64,000 nt of DNA from positions 29,635,956-29,699,955 of the forward strand of contig CM048851.1 of assembly GCA_026545225.1 (NCBI GenBank), read 5' to 3'. The notes under the pieces were generated by a model that saw nothing but the letters and a program-made list of their open reading frames with translations, did no database searches and was not told the DNA's origin. Positions within the stretch are counted from its first letter, which is position 1. The number at the start of each line of letters is the position of its first letter. The position numbers were made by a program, and so were the translations under genes. This document shows, one piece after another, positions 49,500 through 60,670 of this stretch. The DNA comes from Cornus controversa. Taxonomy: Eukaryota > Streptophyta > Magnoliopsida > Cornales > Cornaceae.

Positions 49500-50624
49500 T
49501 TTGTTGCTTGTAAGGAAAAATTGAACAAACTAATTAAATGTTGAACTAAAATAGAGAAAAATGGATTGATGAAATTATCTAGGAAAATTACTTTACCACT
49601 AACTCTCACTTTTGGATAATTACTTCAAAATTGGGAAAAAATATGCATGTATACAAAAATAATGTGACTACAAACTTGCAACCAATTCAACGATGTAATT
49701 TAATTAGAATTGAGCAAGTATAACTCATCTCCGATTAGCATGAAGTGTCTACTTAACTAATTCTAAGTTAATCTATGTTAATTGTAGCACAATCTATCTT
49801 TCTTTAGCATGAATTATCAAGCCCTAATAGAAATTACCCAATTAAATCCCAATTGCATGATTTTTCCCTTTTGAACTACAAGAACAATGAGAGAGTTGAG
49901 ATCAAGCACAACATACATTCATCTAACAAGATTAAAACACATTGCAGTTGAATTTTATTGAATTAATTCACAATTTATAGAACATCAACAAATTAGAGTC
50001 CTAATCCTGCAAGAATTGTATACACATATCAAATTCCTATAATTTCAATACAATTGATCCAAAATATTAGAGAAATGGTTACATAATTTCCTAGATGAAT
50101 GATTTAGCCTTCCATGGTTGATGAGAGCTCCATCTTCATGCTCCTTCCATGGTGGATCTAGAGAGAGAAAGTGAGAGAATGAAGTGATTTATTGCTCAAT
50201 GTGTTCTCTTCCTCAAATGGTTTTACCTTAGCTATTTATACTTAGCTCCCAGGTTTAGATCGCATACACCATTTTTTGCCTTGCATCATACAACATATCG
50301 ATCACGTCTTTAAGCTCGCAACAGGTCTGACTTGATCAATTGGACCAAATGTTCGATTGATCGATCTTCGATCGATCGGGCTTCTGTTTGAATGATCGAG
50401 TAGAGCACTATTGCATTACTCTATTTTCTTTTCTGCTGCAACTGCCCTAAACTTTCCCTGAAGCACTCGAACCTCTCTAAAGCACTGAATTACACTTTAT
50501 TCACCTCAAGTACTGTAAATCAAGATAAAACCAAATTAGAACTAAAAAGATATAAAATTGTATCACTAAAGTACTATCATATGCATGTTTAATGGCCTAA
50601 ATGTACAACATTTGGCACTTATCA
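49500..50624 (-). repeat. LTR-like repeat B, copy 2
   Basis: Collinear with 28130-29425. The minus strand starts TGATAAGTGCCAAATGTTGT (ending at plus position 50624). Includes a cluster of GATCGATC-type words at about 50330-50375. Begins almost at the edge of the preceding solo LTR; exact left end and TSD unresolved. Confidence 0.6.
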
Positions 50625-50639
50625 TTATCTTAGCATGAC

Positions 50640-51226
50640 ATCACCCGCTTTCTCATTTGGCCTGTGAAAGGAGATACTCCAATACTAAGTGGGGGGCTAG
50701 CAAAAGAGGGGGAAAGAATCTTTTAGACATTGTGAGATTTCATGCTCTCTCATATTCATACTTTCTCCAAACCATCACCAATGGAGTCAATGGTGTATTA
50801 GCACATTGCCATTTTCTTTCTCTTCCTCTCTCAAGTTTGCTTGGGTTTTCACTTTTCTCAATCCACCTTGGATCTCTATCATGTTGCGAGTGATGCCTCA
50901 TTTTATATATTTATATTATATATTGTAAGAACCCTTACATTTTGACGACTCCATTAAGGAGGTATTCTCGTATAAATCATGGAAGATGTCTTTTGTATGG
51001 ACTCAAATTTTCATACTAGTGATCTTATTTTAAACTTATGCTCATTACTTTTATACATTTTCTTTATCTTGATGCACTATTATTTCAAAATAACATTTTT
51101 TACTCATTTTTGAAAAATCTATCATGTTATCATCTGATTTGCATCTTACACTCGTATAACTTGATAGCAATGAAAATATATGCAAACATATGTGAGTTCG
51201 CAGTACGAAAATGGTTCAGTTAATTT
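50640..51226. other. Unassigned sequence
   Basis: No recognised coding or repeat. Confidence 0.4.
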
Positions 51227-51228
51227 TG

Positions 51229-52492
51229 TGTGAGATGCTACTCCTTAGACCTAGAGGGGGGTGAATAGGTTTTCTTGCTCAATTTTAATGATTGATTAAT
51301 TACCCACAAAAATTAATAATTATGCATCCAAACCAATCACAAAATAAATAAAGTAAATAAGAAAAGTTAGAAATAGAAACCTTGGGAAGGAAAAAACCAC
51401 GAGGGTGACATAGATGCCTTTAGCGAAACTAATCCACTATATCAAAATAAAGTACAACAGACTTTATCCCAGACTCACACCCACTCCGCTCTAACAAGAA
51501 CTTGATGCAGAATGCCTTAGGCTTACTTTTGCGACTCTTCGTCCAATTGCTCCAAGCTCCCAGCTAATGTCACAATTCTTCAAGAATGGTAGTTGGAAGA
51601 ATACAGATACTCCTCAAGTATTTTGTTTGCTTCATAGTAATCGTTTTTTCTTCCTCTTTAGATAGAATCAAGTAGTGTCAATGAATCACCTCTATTGCTC
51701 TAGTAATCTCTATAGACTGATGATGTATTTGAGAATCCCATTGATTATATTAAGAAGATCATTAAACTTAAACACTCCGAGTGTGTGTGCTCTAAAAAAT
51801 ATAAACTGAAGAATAAAAAATCTCTGTTGAAAAATATCTCCTCTACTTTCTCTCTCTAAAAAGATTTTATGATCTGTAATGAAATCTCCTTGAAAGCATT
51901 AGTTAGAGAGAAAACATGTGAGAAACGAATTCTGGTTTTTAAGGAAAGTTCAGAGTCAAATTAGGGTCAAAACAGGACAAATGAGGCCAAAATAGGTAGA
52001 CTAGAAGGCTTAGACCGGTCTAGCCTTGCTGAGACCTTCACATGAGATACTGTGACCTCATGGACCGGTCTAGCCTTCACTTGGACTGGTCTAGCTGTAT
52101 TGGTGACCAATTCTGATGTCTTGAGAGCTCTTAGACTGGTCCAGTTAAGACTTGAACCGGTCTAACCTTGAAAAATATAAAATTGTGACTTTGAAACTCT
52201 ATATTTCAAGACCGAAAACAAGTTTTAAAAACCTATGTGTCCTCACCAACTCACCTGGACTAAATGATGCTCAAATCATGATAAATGACGTCCATGCTCA
52301 CTTGTAGCCACTTGAATTCTTCATTTAACCAAAGTCTTTGTAGAGGCACTCTTTAGATGATACATTGATAAACATACTTCAAGCTCTTAGCCATTAACTC
52401 CATGATTGATTACAAAAATATGACTGAAAGATTACAGCTCATTCGAACTTAGTTTTGACACTGAATATTGCCAATTACAAATATATACGTCA
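51229..52492 (-). repeat. Solo LTR of the GACCGGTC family, minus orientation
   Basis: The minus strand starts TGACGTATATATTTGTAATT then GGCAATATTCAGTGTC. The far end at 51229 keeps TGTGAG but lacks the internal block (GCGGTTGCGAAAG) present in other copies. Contains at least five variants of GACCGGTCTAG between 52013 and 52170. No TSD identified. Confidence 0.8.
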
Positions 52493-53109
52493 TAACATAT
52501 ACATCTATTTCATGAAAATATATACACAAGTATATCTAACATAATAGAGCTTATTTTTTGTTATAATGTTTGTTGACTTTTCCTATCACGTGAAAAAAAA
52601 ACAAACAAATAAGAAATCAAGCTGACTCCTATTTGTCATCAATATTTTATTTTATTTAGCTAAAATTTTTTACTTTAAGCCTACTACATCTATCAGACCT
52701 TTACTTTTTCTTTTTATCATTATTTTAAGCTTCTATTGCTATCATATATTCATTTTACATATACCTTTTTCATACAGTCACATGATTGCTTTAATAGTGA
52801 GATGACTCTTGCTATAAAATCTTACAAAAGATTTGGCTTTGTTCTTAACACCTTTTATATCTTTATTTTATTCATCTTTATGAGAAAATCAAAGAAGAAA
52901 TAGTTGTACCGTTAAAAGACTTCACTCTCTTCCAATCCTATTTTACATAAAGATAACCTGACACAACCACTATGCAACAAATATAATAATTTCACATAAA
53001 GACTTGTTGAAAAAACACATTAATCAACATGCAATACTCTACTAGGTAATATATGAAAACACTTCATAAGAACCATCAGATCTAGTCAGCATCACCCAAG
53101 CCATCTAAA
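52493..53109. other. AT-rich sequence, nothing assigned
   Basis: No coding or repeat recognised. Confidence 0.4.
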
Positions 53110-55060
53110 GCAAAAAATAACCTTGTCACGTGCTAGAGTTTCTCCACTACTCTAGCCATACTTGTGCGGCACCAAGACGTTGTACCTTACGACAACTTGG
53201 TCAGCCTAACTCCCACACTCACTCATTCCAACACACTTTGATTTTCTCAAGACACTTCCACGATCGATCTCGTCGAGACACACTCCCATTCGTGTTTCTC
53301 ACTCATGTTGTAGTGTCTCACGCCATCAAATTGGGTTGCACACCCACTCTTCGAGGTTATCGACTCCTTGAGACACCCATTTATAAGGTTACGATTGATC
53401 TCCTTGAGACACTCCCATTCGTGTCTCTCACTCATGTTGTAGTGTCTTAGGCCATCAAATTGGGTTGCACACCAACTCCTCGAGGTTATTGACTCATCGA
53501 GACATATTCAAACTTATGCCTCTCATGTCATCCATTTAGCTTGCACACCCAGTCCTTGAGGTCATGATCGATCGACCCGGCCCTTAAGACATTCATTACC
53601 ACAACATTGAGTTAACGTCTTATACGACATCAAGGTGCTGTACTTCCTCGCCACAAAATCTTGGTCAACTTAACTTGTGCACTCGTGCCAACACACTCCC
53701 ACAGTTGACTCCTCGAGACACATTCTCACTCGTACCTCTCACTCGTGTTGTAGTGTCTCGCGCCATCCAATTGGTTTACACACCCACTCCTTGAGGTCAA
53801 ATTGATTCCACGAGACACACTCCCTTCTCACTTGTATTGTAGTGTCCTATGCTATCCACTTGGCTTGCACACCTATTCCTTGAGGTCAGATCAAGGAGAC
53901 ACTCTCACTTGTGTCATAGTGTCTCACACTATCCACTTGGCTTGCACACCCACTTCTCGAGGTCACGATCAATCAAGTCCTCGAGACATTTATTACAAAG
54001 GGATAAAGACTATTCTTAATAATACCTCCCTTGAGGTCACTTGCTCTGTGAATAGCTAATTAATTTATTTTCTAAAATTATGAAACTCATTGAAAAAATA
54101 TTCCTAATAATACCTTCCTCGAGTTCACCTGCTCCTCGAGAACTCGCCAATTTATTTTCCAAACCATTCCTAAAAATACATTCTTCGAGGCCACTTGCTA
54201 CTCGAGAACTCATCAATTTATTTTTCAAAATTATGGAATTTGTCGAACACTAATTGAGCCATTCTAATAATACTTTCTTGAGTTCACTTGTTCCTCAAAT
54301 AATTCAGTCAATTTATTTTTAAAAATTATGTTACTGGAACTCATGTCAATTCCATCTATTACGCACCACATTGTGTACTCAACACATCCACTCCCGTAAC
54401 TCGAAGGTCGAGGTAAATTCTCTCACAGCTCCACTCAATAATGCTCGAATCACGCTTCCACTTATTACACACTTTAATACATTGGGTACTCGAGACATTC
54501 ACTACCCCTCCTCGAGGTCACAATCTATCGCCTCCTCAATATGTCCCATGCGGCACCAAGATGTTGTATCCTTGCGACAAAACCTTAGTCAACCTAACTC
54601 CCACACTCACTCGTGCCAACACACTCACATTCGTATCTTTTACTCACGTTGTAATGTCTCACGCCCTCAAGTCTTGCACACCCACCCCTCGAGCTATCCA
54701 CAACTGACATTTCTTAACTTATGCTTCCATTTATTATATACCTTGATACATTGGGTACTCAAGACATTCACTAAGCTCACGATCCATCACGTCCTCGACA
54801 TGTCCTGTAAGGCAACAAGGTGTTATACCCCTATCGATAAAACCTTGGTCAACCTAACTCCTGCACTCACCTATGCCAATATACTCCTAATCGTACCTCT
54901 CACTCACATTGTAGTGTCTTACGCCTTCAATTTTTTGCATACCCATCCCTCGAGCTATTCACTCCCATAAGTGACATTGCTCGATCCACATTTTCACTTA
55001 TTACGCAGGTCAATCCATTGGGTGATGGACTCTTCGAGATCCACATATAAACAATTGGGT
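53110..55060. repeat. Compound diverged repeat array (CTCGAG/CACACCCACTC-rich)
   Basis: At least three interleaved unit types. (a) About eight copies of a module with TGTTGTAGTGTCTCACGCCA, GGGTTGCACACCCACTC and CTCGAGGT (about 53298, 53428, 53520, 53736, 53824, 53895, 54640, 54895). (b) Four copies of GCGGCACCAAGATGTTGTA followed by CCTTGGTCAACCTAACTCC (about 53167, 53620, 54550, 54812). (c) Four copies of a roughly 80-bp module with CTCGAGAACTC and CAATTTATTTTC at 54027-54330. Some stretches stay open for up to 199 codons but the spacing and divergence argue for non-coding repeat. Family unknown. Confidence 0.75.
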
Positions 55061-55505
55061 CCTTAACACATCTATTCCCACAGTTCGACTCAATGTTGAT
55101 GATGGATGACTTTATAGCTGGAACCCTGCTTCCACATCATCTCGAATTGATTTTCTTTTTTATAATCAAATAAATAATTATTTATTATTCAAATGATTAT
55201 GCGAGAAACCCCATAATATTTGCATCTATACAACTAAAATATCATAAACTAACTCAAAACTTGCTAATAATAAGTTTTTTTCTTTCTCAAAGTCAGCCTT
55301 ATTATATAGGCCATACTCGCACCTTATATCAATTATACTTGTCAACTTGAAACCACTCCAACCCAAACTTATATACTCATATTGGCCTATTCTTGTACGC
55401 ACTCGAAGTCAGTTTTTGACTTAACTGACTGCAAAATACATGGATCACTAATAACTACAAAATAAATGGGTAATTTTAGAATTTATCCACTACTTTAACC
55501 ATACC
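55061..55505. other. Continuation of repeat flank, nothing coding
   Basis: AT-rich. The last about 25 bases (ccactactttaaccatacccc) are homologous to the module start near 53140. Confidence 0.45.
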
Positions 55506-55513
55506 CCAGTGTG

Positions 55514-56609
55514 CAGGGGCGGAGCCAAAAATTTAGTTTGGGGGGGCCAAATTTACATTATGTAATTAAAAATTGAAAATATTAGCAACCAATTGTAATA
55601 TAATTTCTTTAAATTTTAGTTATAGTATTATATATCTTGAGAAATTTGTTTCGGAAAAAAAATTTCAAAATTGAGAAAAATGCAACTTAGATAATTAGAC
55701 GGAAAATTGATGTGAGAAAGAAAAAAATTGAGAAGATAAAATGATAAGTTACAACTAAAAAGTGAAGAGGTAAAGAAAAAAAAAATTAGGGAACCAATTT
55801 TCCTTCAACAATTAATTGTTTTAGTTTTTCAAAAAAAAAAATTTTAGAAAAAGATTTTGAGTAATTTGATTCCACTTTGGAAAGATATATTTGATAGTGG
55901 CTTATACATAAATTAGTCATAGAACTTGTTATTTGTTAGTAAATGACCATTAAAAGTTTTAGTATATACGATCATTGTTATGGTTTACAATCTCACAACA
56001 CTTATTTTTTTTCCTTTCAATTTGTCATTTAGCAAATAAAGATTAAGATATAATTCTAAATGTTTTTCTTGTAAACATCAATTTACAAAAATATTTGATA
56101 AGAAAGGTTCATGCATTTTTATTCAATATGAGGGTACATTAGTGTATTTCTCTTTTGAATTAATATAATAGATATTGTACATGTGTATATGTAAATGAAA
56201 TAATGATTTGTTGTGATAAAGATTACAATATTAATGAACTTAAATTTTTATTTCACAATATTTGGACGTTCAAAAGTATGGTTACAAGGTTTAAGTTTAA
56301 TTTTTTTATATAGTTTTCAAGGGGACACAAGCTAAATTTAATTTCAAATTCTCTATTTGGGGTCAATATATGAATGTTTTGAAAAGCTTTGGGGGGCCAA
56401 ATTGAAATTTTTAATAAATCTTAGGATATTATTTAAAATTAATTATTTTTTTATGGGTATAATAAAAAAATTTTAAAATGGGGGGGGGTGCAAATTGAAA
56501 TTTTTAATAAATCTTAGAGTATTATTTAAAATTAATTATTTTTTTTAGGGGTATAATAAAAAATTTTAAAAAATTGGGCGGGCCATGGCCCCCCCTGGCT
56601 CCGCCCCTG
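55514..56609. mobile_element. Non-autonomous hAT element, 1096 bp, perfect 14-bp TIR and 8-bp TSD
   Basis: TIRs CAGGGGCGGAGCCA / TGGCTCCGCCCCTG and an exact TSD CCAGTGTG (55506-55513, 56610-56617). No transposase. The interior is AT-rich with G-runs and carries a tandem duplication of about 97 bp (56392-56487 and 56488-56580; both contain CAAATTGAAATTTTTAATAA). It sits inside a copy of the neighbouring repeat array. Confidence 0.93.
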
Positions 56610-56617
56610 CCAGTGTG

Positions 56618-57288
56618 GCAATAAAGTGTTGTGCCCATCACAAGGACAATACCTTGTTTAACTTTTAAAGCTTTTTTTTTTGTTACAAATGACATTCTCT
56701 CTTATTTATAGGCATCCTATCTACTTTTTAGAACATTTCTCATAAATATCTACACCTCTATAAGATTTTCTACTCTATTAGAATATTATGTATACTCTAC
56801 AAATATCTATAATTTCTCCAATACTCCACACTAAGCCTCTGAAGGCTCGAGCATATCAATAAATGATTTGTCTCGTGAAAATGTTTGTACTTTATGGCAA
56901 TTCTTTGCCCTATGTTGAATAACTCTCGATCATGTAGTTCTCTCCTTGAGCCCAAATTGAATTTTAGGGACTATGATCTTGATTTCACTTTTTTCTTACA
57001 ACATTTAAATTATCATATTATTGTATATAACTACTCCAATAATCACTTTATGACTTTATTACATTATCCAAATTGCACCATCCGCAATTGACTTCAAGTC
57101 GTGATACCTCACTTTATTAGCAATTATGTGACATATATACGTCTTGTTTCAAGCTTAGCTAACTAGTACAATGATTCTTTTGTCCAAGAAACACAACATT
57201 AATACAACACAATCATAACTATAAGTTTATAATAACTAATCACAAAGTCATCACAACATTATCATCAAAAAGTCATCATGTAAATTTG
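56618..57288. other. Host/repeat flank between hAT and LTR element
   Basis: The first about 45 bases continue array module (b) (GGCAATAAAGTGTTGTGCCC, ACCTTGTTTAACTTT). The rest is AT-rich without recognised features. Confidence 0.45.
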
Positions 57289-58617
57289 TGACGTATATTT
57301 TTGTAATTGATAATCTTCGGTGCCAAAACCAAATATGATCAAGTTATAATATTTGCCTTATATTCTTATCATTGATCATGTGATTGAAATCTCAGAGTGA
57401 GAATGAAGTTTTACACCAATCATGCAAGGGTTCTTTAGAGGATGAAGCTTGAATCTTCGGAAGGAACCATCAATGGTTTGAACAAGGATTCAATCGATTG
57501 AGGTTTCAAGATGGATTTTAGTGCATGAGGATATCGTTGATCACGTATAAGAGTCACGTAATTCAGGTAAAGTGGTGAGAACAAATATATTTCAAACCAG
57601 GAGGTTTCGACTTTGAATAAAAGGACTTTTGAGCAAAATGTATAAATATTCAAGGTTAGATAGGTCTAGCTCAAACCCTGGACCAGTCCAAGGTGTCTCA
57701 AGATTCCAGTTTTTTGTAGTAGAAGGCTGGACCGATCCATGCTTATGCTTTGGCAAAATTTGTCTTGTAAAGTCCTATTTTGACCCAAATTTGACCCTGA
57801 ACTTTCCTAAAATACCAGGATTTTTTTCATATTGATTTTTAACTTATTTTTCAAGAAAAATTAGAGTTTTTATTCTTCATAAAAACCTCATATGATTTCT
57901 CTCTCATTAAGCTTTTCACATACAAGAAATTCATATTCTAGAGAAAGAAAACATTGAGATATTTTTCTAGCAATGAATTTTTCCCTCAAAATCTCTGTTT
58001 ATATTTTTGAGAGCAAACACGTATTCATTGAGTGATTTAGGGTGTCTCTATTTACTTGATCAACTGTTCGAAGATTGCATTAAAGATTTCTTTGTGATCA
58101 AGTTACTGGATTGGTTTCTTCTACAATTGTTCGTTGGTGAGGAAGGAGAAGAAGATCGTGCTACGAAGGGCACAAAATACTTATTAAGAGTTCGTGTTCT
58201 TTTCGTTACCTTTCTGAGAAGATTTTGATGTTAGTCTGGAATCTACAACAGTTGGACGAGGTAGTCGCAATTGTAAGCTTGAGTTTTTCCACATCAAGTT
58301 CTTGTCAGAGTGGAGTGGGTGTGAGTTTGGGACATAATCTATTGTACTTTGCTTCGATGATAGTGGATTTGTTTCTCTAGGGCTACAAAGCCTCACTTAT
58401 GATTTTTTTTCAATCTAGATTTTCCATTAATATTTGATGCATTCTTTACTATACTACAGTTTATTTTATTTACTTGCATTGTGAGATTGCTTAGAATTTT
58501 AATTAGACTTAAAATTTGATAATCTAAAAGATTATGCAAAAAGCAAGTAAACCTAATCACCTCCTTCTAGATTTTAAATCTAACTTTCGCAACCGCTTTT
58601 GTACCGCGTAACTCACA
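57289..58617 (+). repeat. 5' LTR (1329 bp)
   Basis: Starts TGACGTATATTTTTGTAATT and ends CGCAACCGCTTTTGTACCGC then GTAACTCACA, followed after two bases by the PBS. Contains the GACCAGTCC/GACCGATCC palindrome-like cluster at 57655-57740. Confidence 0.9.
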
Positions 58618-58619
58618 AT

Positions 58620-58631
58620 TGGTATCAAAGT
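58620..58631 (+). other. Primer binding site, tRNA-iMet type
   Basis: TGGTATCAAAGT, the complement of the initiator-tRNA-Met 3' end with one change from TGGTATCAGAGC, two bases after the LTR end. Confidence 0.85.
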
Positions 58632-58708
58632 AGTATTCTTTAATTTGTGAGTCGTTCCTTGCGAAGTAGTTTTAAAATTAAAATTTATTTTTGTTTTCAA
58701 AAGTCATC

Positions 58709-60670
58709 ATGAAATCTAGTATGAAAGAGGGTGGATCAGTTCAACGAACTCCTTTGTTTGATTGTTCAAATTATACTTTTTGGAAGTCTCGCATGAAAGG
58801 TTTTCTTAAATTTCAAGGTGAGAGAATATAGATAGTTGTTGAGAGTGGGTATCTAATTCCTACCACTACCACTAGTACTGGTGATGCAGTTGTGACTATA
58901 GCTAAGGATAAAGCAATATGGTTTAATGTTGAGCATGAAGATGCTAACTATAACAACAAGGTTTATATGTTATATTTAATTCTATTATTCATTTTAAATT
59001 TACTAGAATCTCTGCATATTCTACTTCGAAAGAAGTATGAGATATTTTACAAGTAACTCATGAGGGTACTACCAAGATAAGGAAATCAAAGTTACAAATG
59101 CTAGCAACTAAATTTGAAATAATTAGAATGGATGAAGATGAGATATTTTCTGATTTTTATTCTAGGCTTAATGATATTGTTCAAAGTAGTGCTAACCTTG
59201 GTGAAATTTTTTCATCTTTTCAGGTTATTAAAAAAATCATGAGATCACTAACTGATAGGTTCTAAGTCAAGTTGGAAGCCTTAGATGAGAGTGGAGATGT
59301 TGATTTAATGGAGGTGGCTAAATTAGTTAGATCAATTCAAAATTTTCAAATGAAATATCCAAAACTTCAGAAAAAAAAAAAAAATTGGCTTTAAAATCTT
59401 CAAAGACTTCTAAGTCTTCAAGTGTGTCAAATATTTCAAATTCTTCAAAATCTAAAGTTGAAAAGGTTGAAAGTTTTGAATATGATTCAGATAATGATGT
59501 TACACTCCTACCTAGGAAATTTAGAAAGATCCTTAAATATAAAAATGATAGAAATCTTAGAAAAGTAAATCCTTCTAAATTTCATAGTTAAGACTCATCA
59601 TCTAAAGGTAGGGATAGGAAGAAAAAAGAAGTTGATGACTCTAAGGATTCTGAAATCACTTGTTGGACATGTGGTGGTAAAGGTCACACATCTACTCAAT
59701 GTCCAGGTCATAAGAAGAATAGTTTTAGTGTAAAGAAAGTTTTGAAGGATAAAAAGAAAGTCATGAATGTTATTATTTTTTAGTCTGATTGTTTTAGTTC
59801 TGATAGTGATTATTTTGTTGAGAATAATACTTTTGCTTTTGTTGCTCATATTGATGATGATACTGCTGATGATTCTTCTTCTGATGTATGTGAAACAGAG
59901 AAGTATATAACTCTCAGTCAAGTTGGGTCTAAAGATTCATAAGTTGAACAATCAAATGAAAAACCATGTGAGAGCAAGCTGCAAAAAGTTTTCGAGAAAT
60001 TATTAAAGGCTTATAATAAGAAATCTAAGAAGCTAAAGCAGGTGAAAATTGGAAAAAGAAACTTTGAAGAAAGAGAATGAAGAGCAATTGAAGTTGATTA
60101 AAGAAACTAAAACTGATATTTAAAATCTTCAAAGTAAAGTCATGTTTCTTAAAAGCGAGGTAAGTCAAGTTATTTCTTCTTGAGATACTCTTGTTGCTAG
60201 AATTGATTTTCTTGAACTTGAATTGAAAAAATTACAAGAGAAATTGATTGCATTTACTTTTTAGCAGATTAAGCTTGATAGCACGATGAGTGTTGGTAAG
60301 CCATAGAAGATAAGTTTGGACTAGGTTTTGTTGGGTCATCATTTAAGGGTAAAACTATTTTTGTTAAACTCAAGAACTTGAATTTTTCTACACCCAAACC
60401 TAAGCTTCAAGTTGAGTCTATGCATGCTAATGTTGTGTCTAATGTGCTTCATTGTACTTTTGTGGTAAGAATGGACATGGTCAATATTATTATTATAAGA
60501 AGAGAAAATATTCTAATTCTGATCTTCATTTGCATAATTCTTTTGCTAAGAATAAGGTTCATGCTAGAAAACCATATTATTGGAACAAACTCAAAAATTC
60601 TCAAACTAAAAAAAATTCAAATAAGAAAAAGAATGTTTCTGTTGCAAGTCAAAATAATTTGAATGAGTAA
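58709..60670 (+). pseudogene. Decayed Copia-type gag polyprotein (UBN2-like, CCHC knuckle)
   Basis: ATG at 58709. The reading contains LFDCSNYTFWKSRMKGFLKF (gag N-terminal F-x-NY-x-xWK motif), KLQMLATKFEIIRMDEDEIF and FYSRLNDIV (UBN2-type gag), a serine/lysine-rich linker, a CCHC knuckle CWTCGGKGHTSTQC (59661-59702), an acidic DDDTADDSSSD region, a long coiled coil (KLQKVFEKLLKAYNKKSKKL) and a second knuckle-like CTFCGKNGH near 60450. Multiple stops and frameshifts. Such gags package the element RNA; this copy cannot make an intact protein. Confidence 0.85.

Noticed and set aside
54371-54970. 199-codon open frame in the compound array, the longest in the window
   Set aside because: Its sequence is made of the repeated CACACCCACTC/CTCGAGG modules, with no start context or domain. 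Openness is explained by composition.
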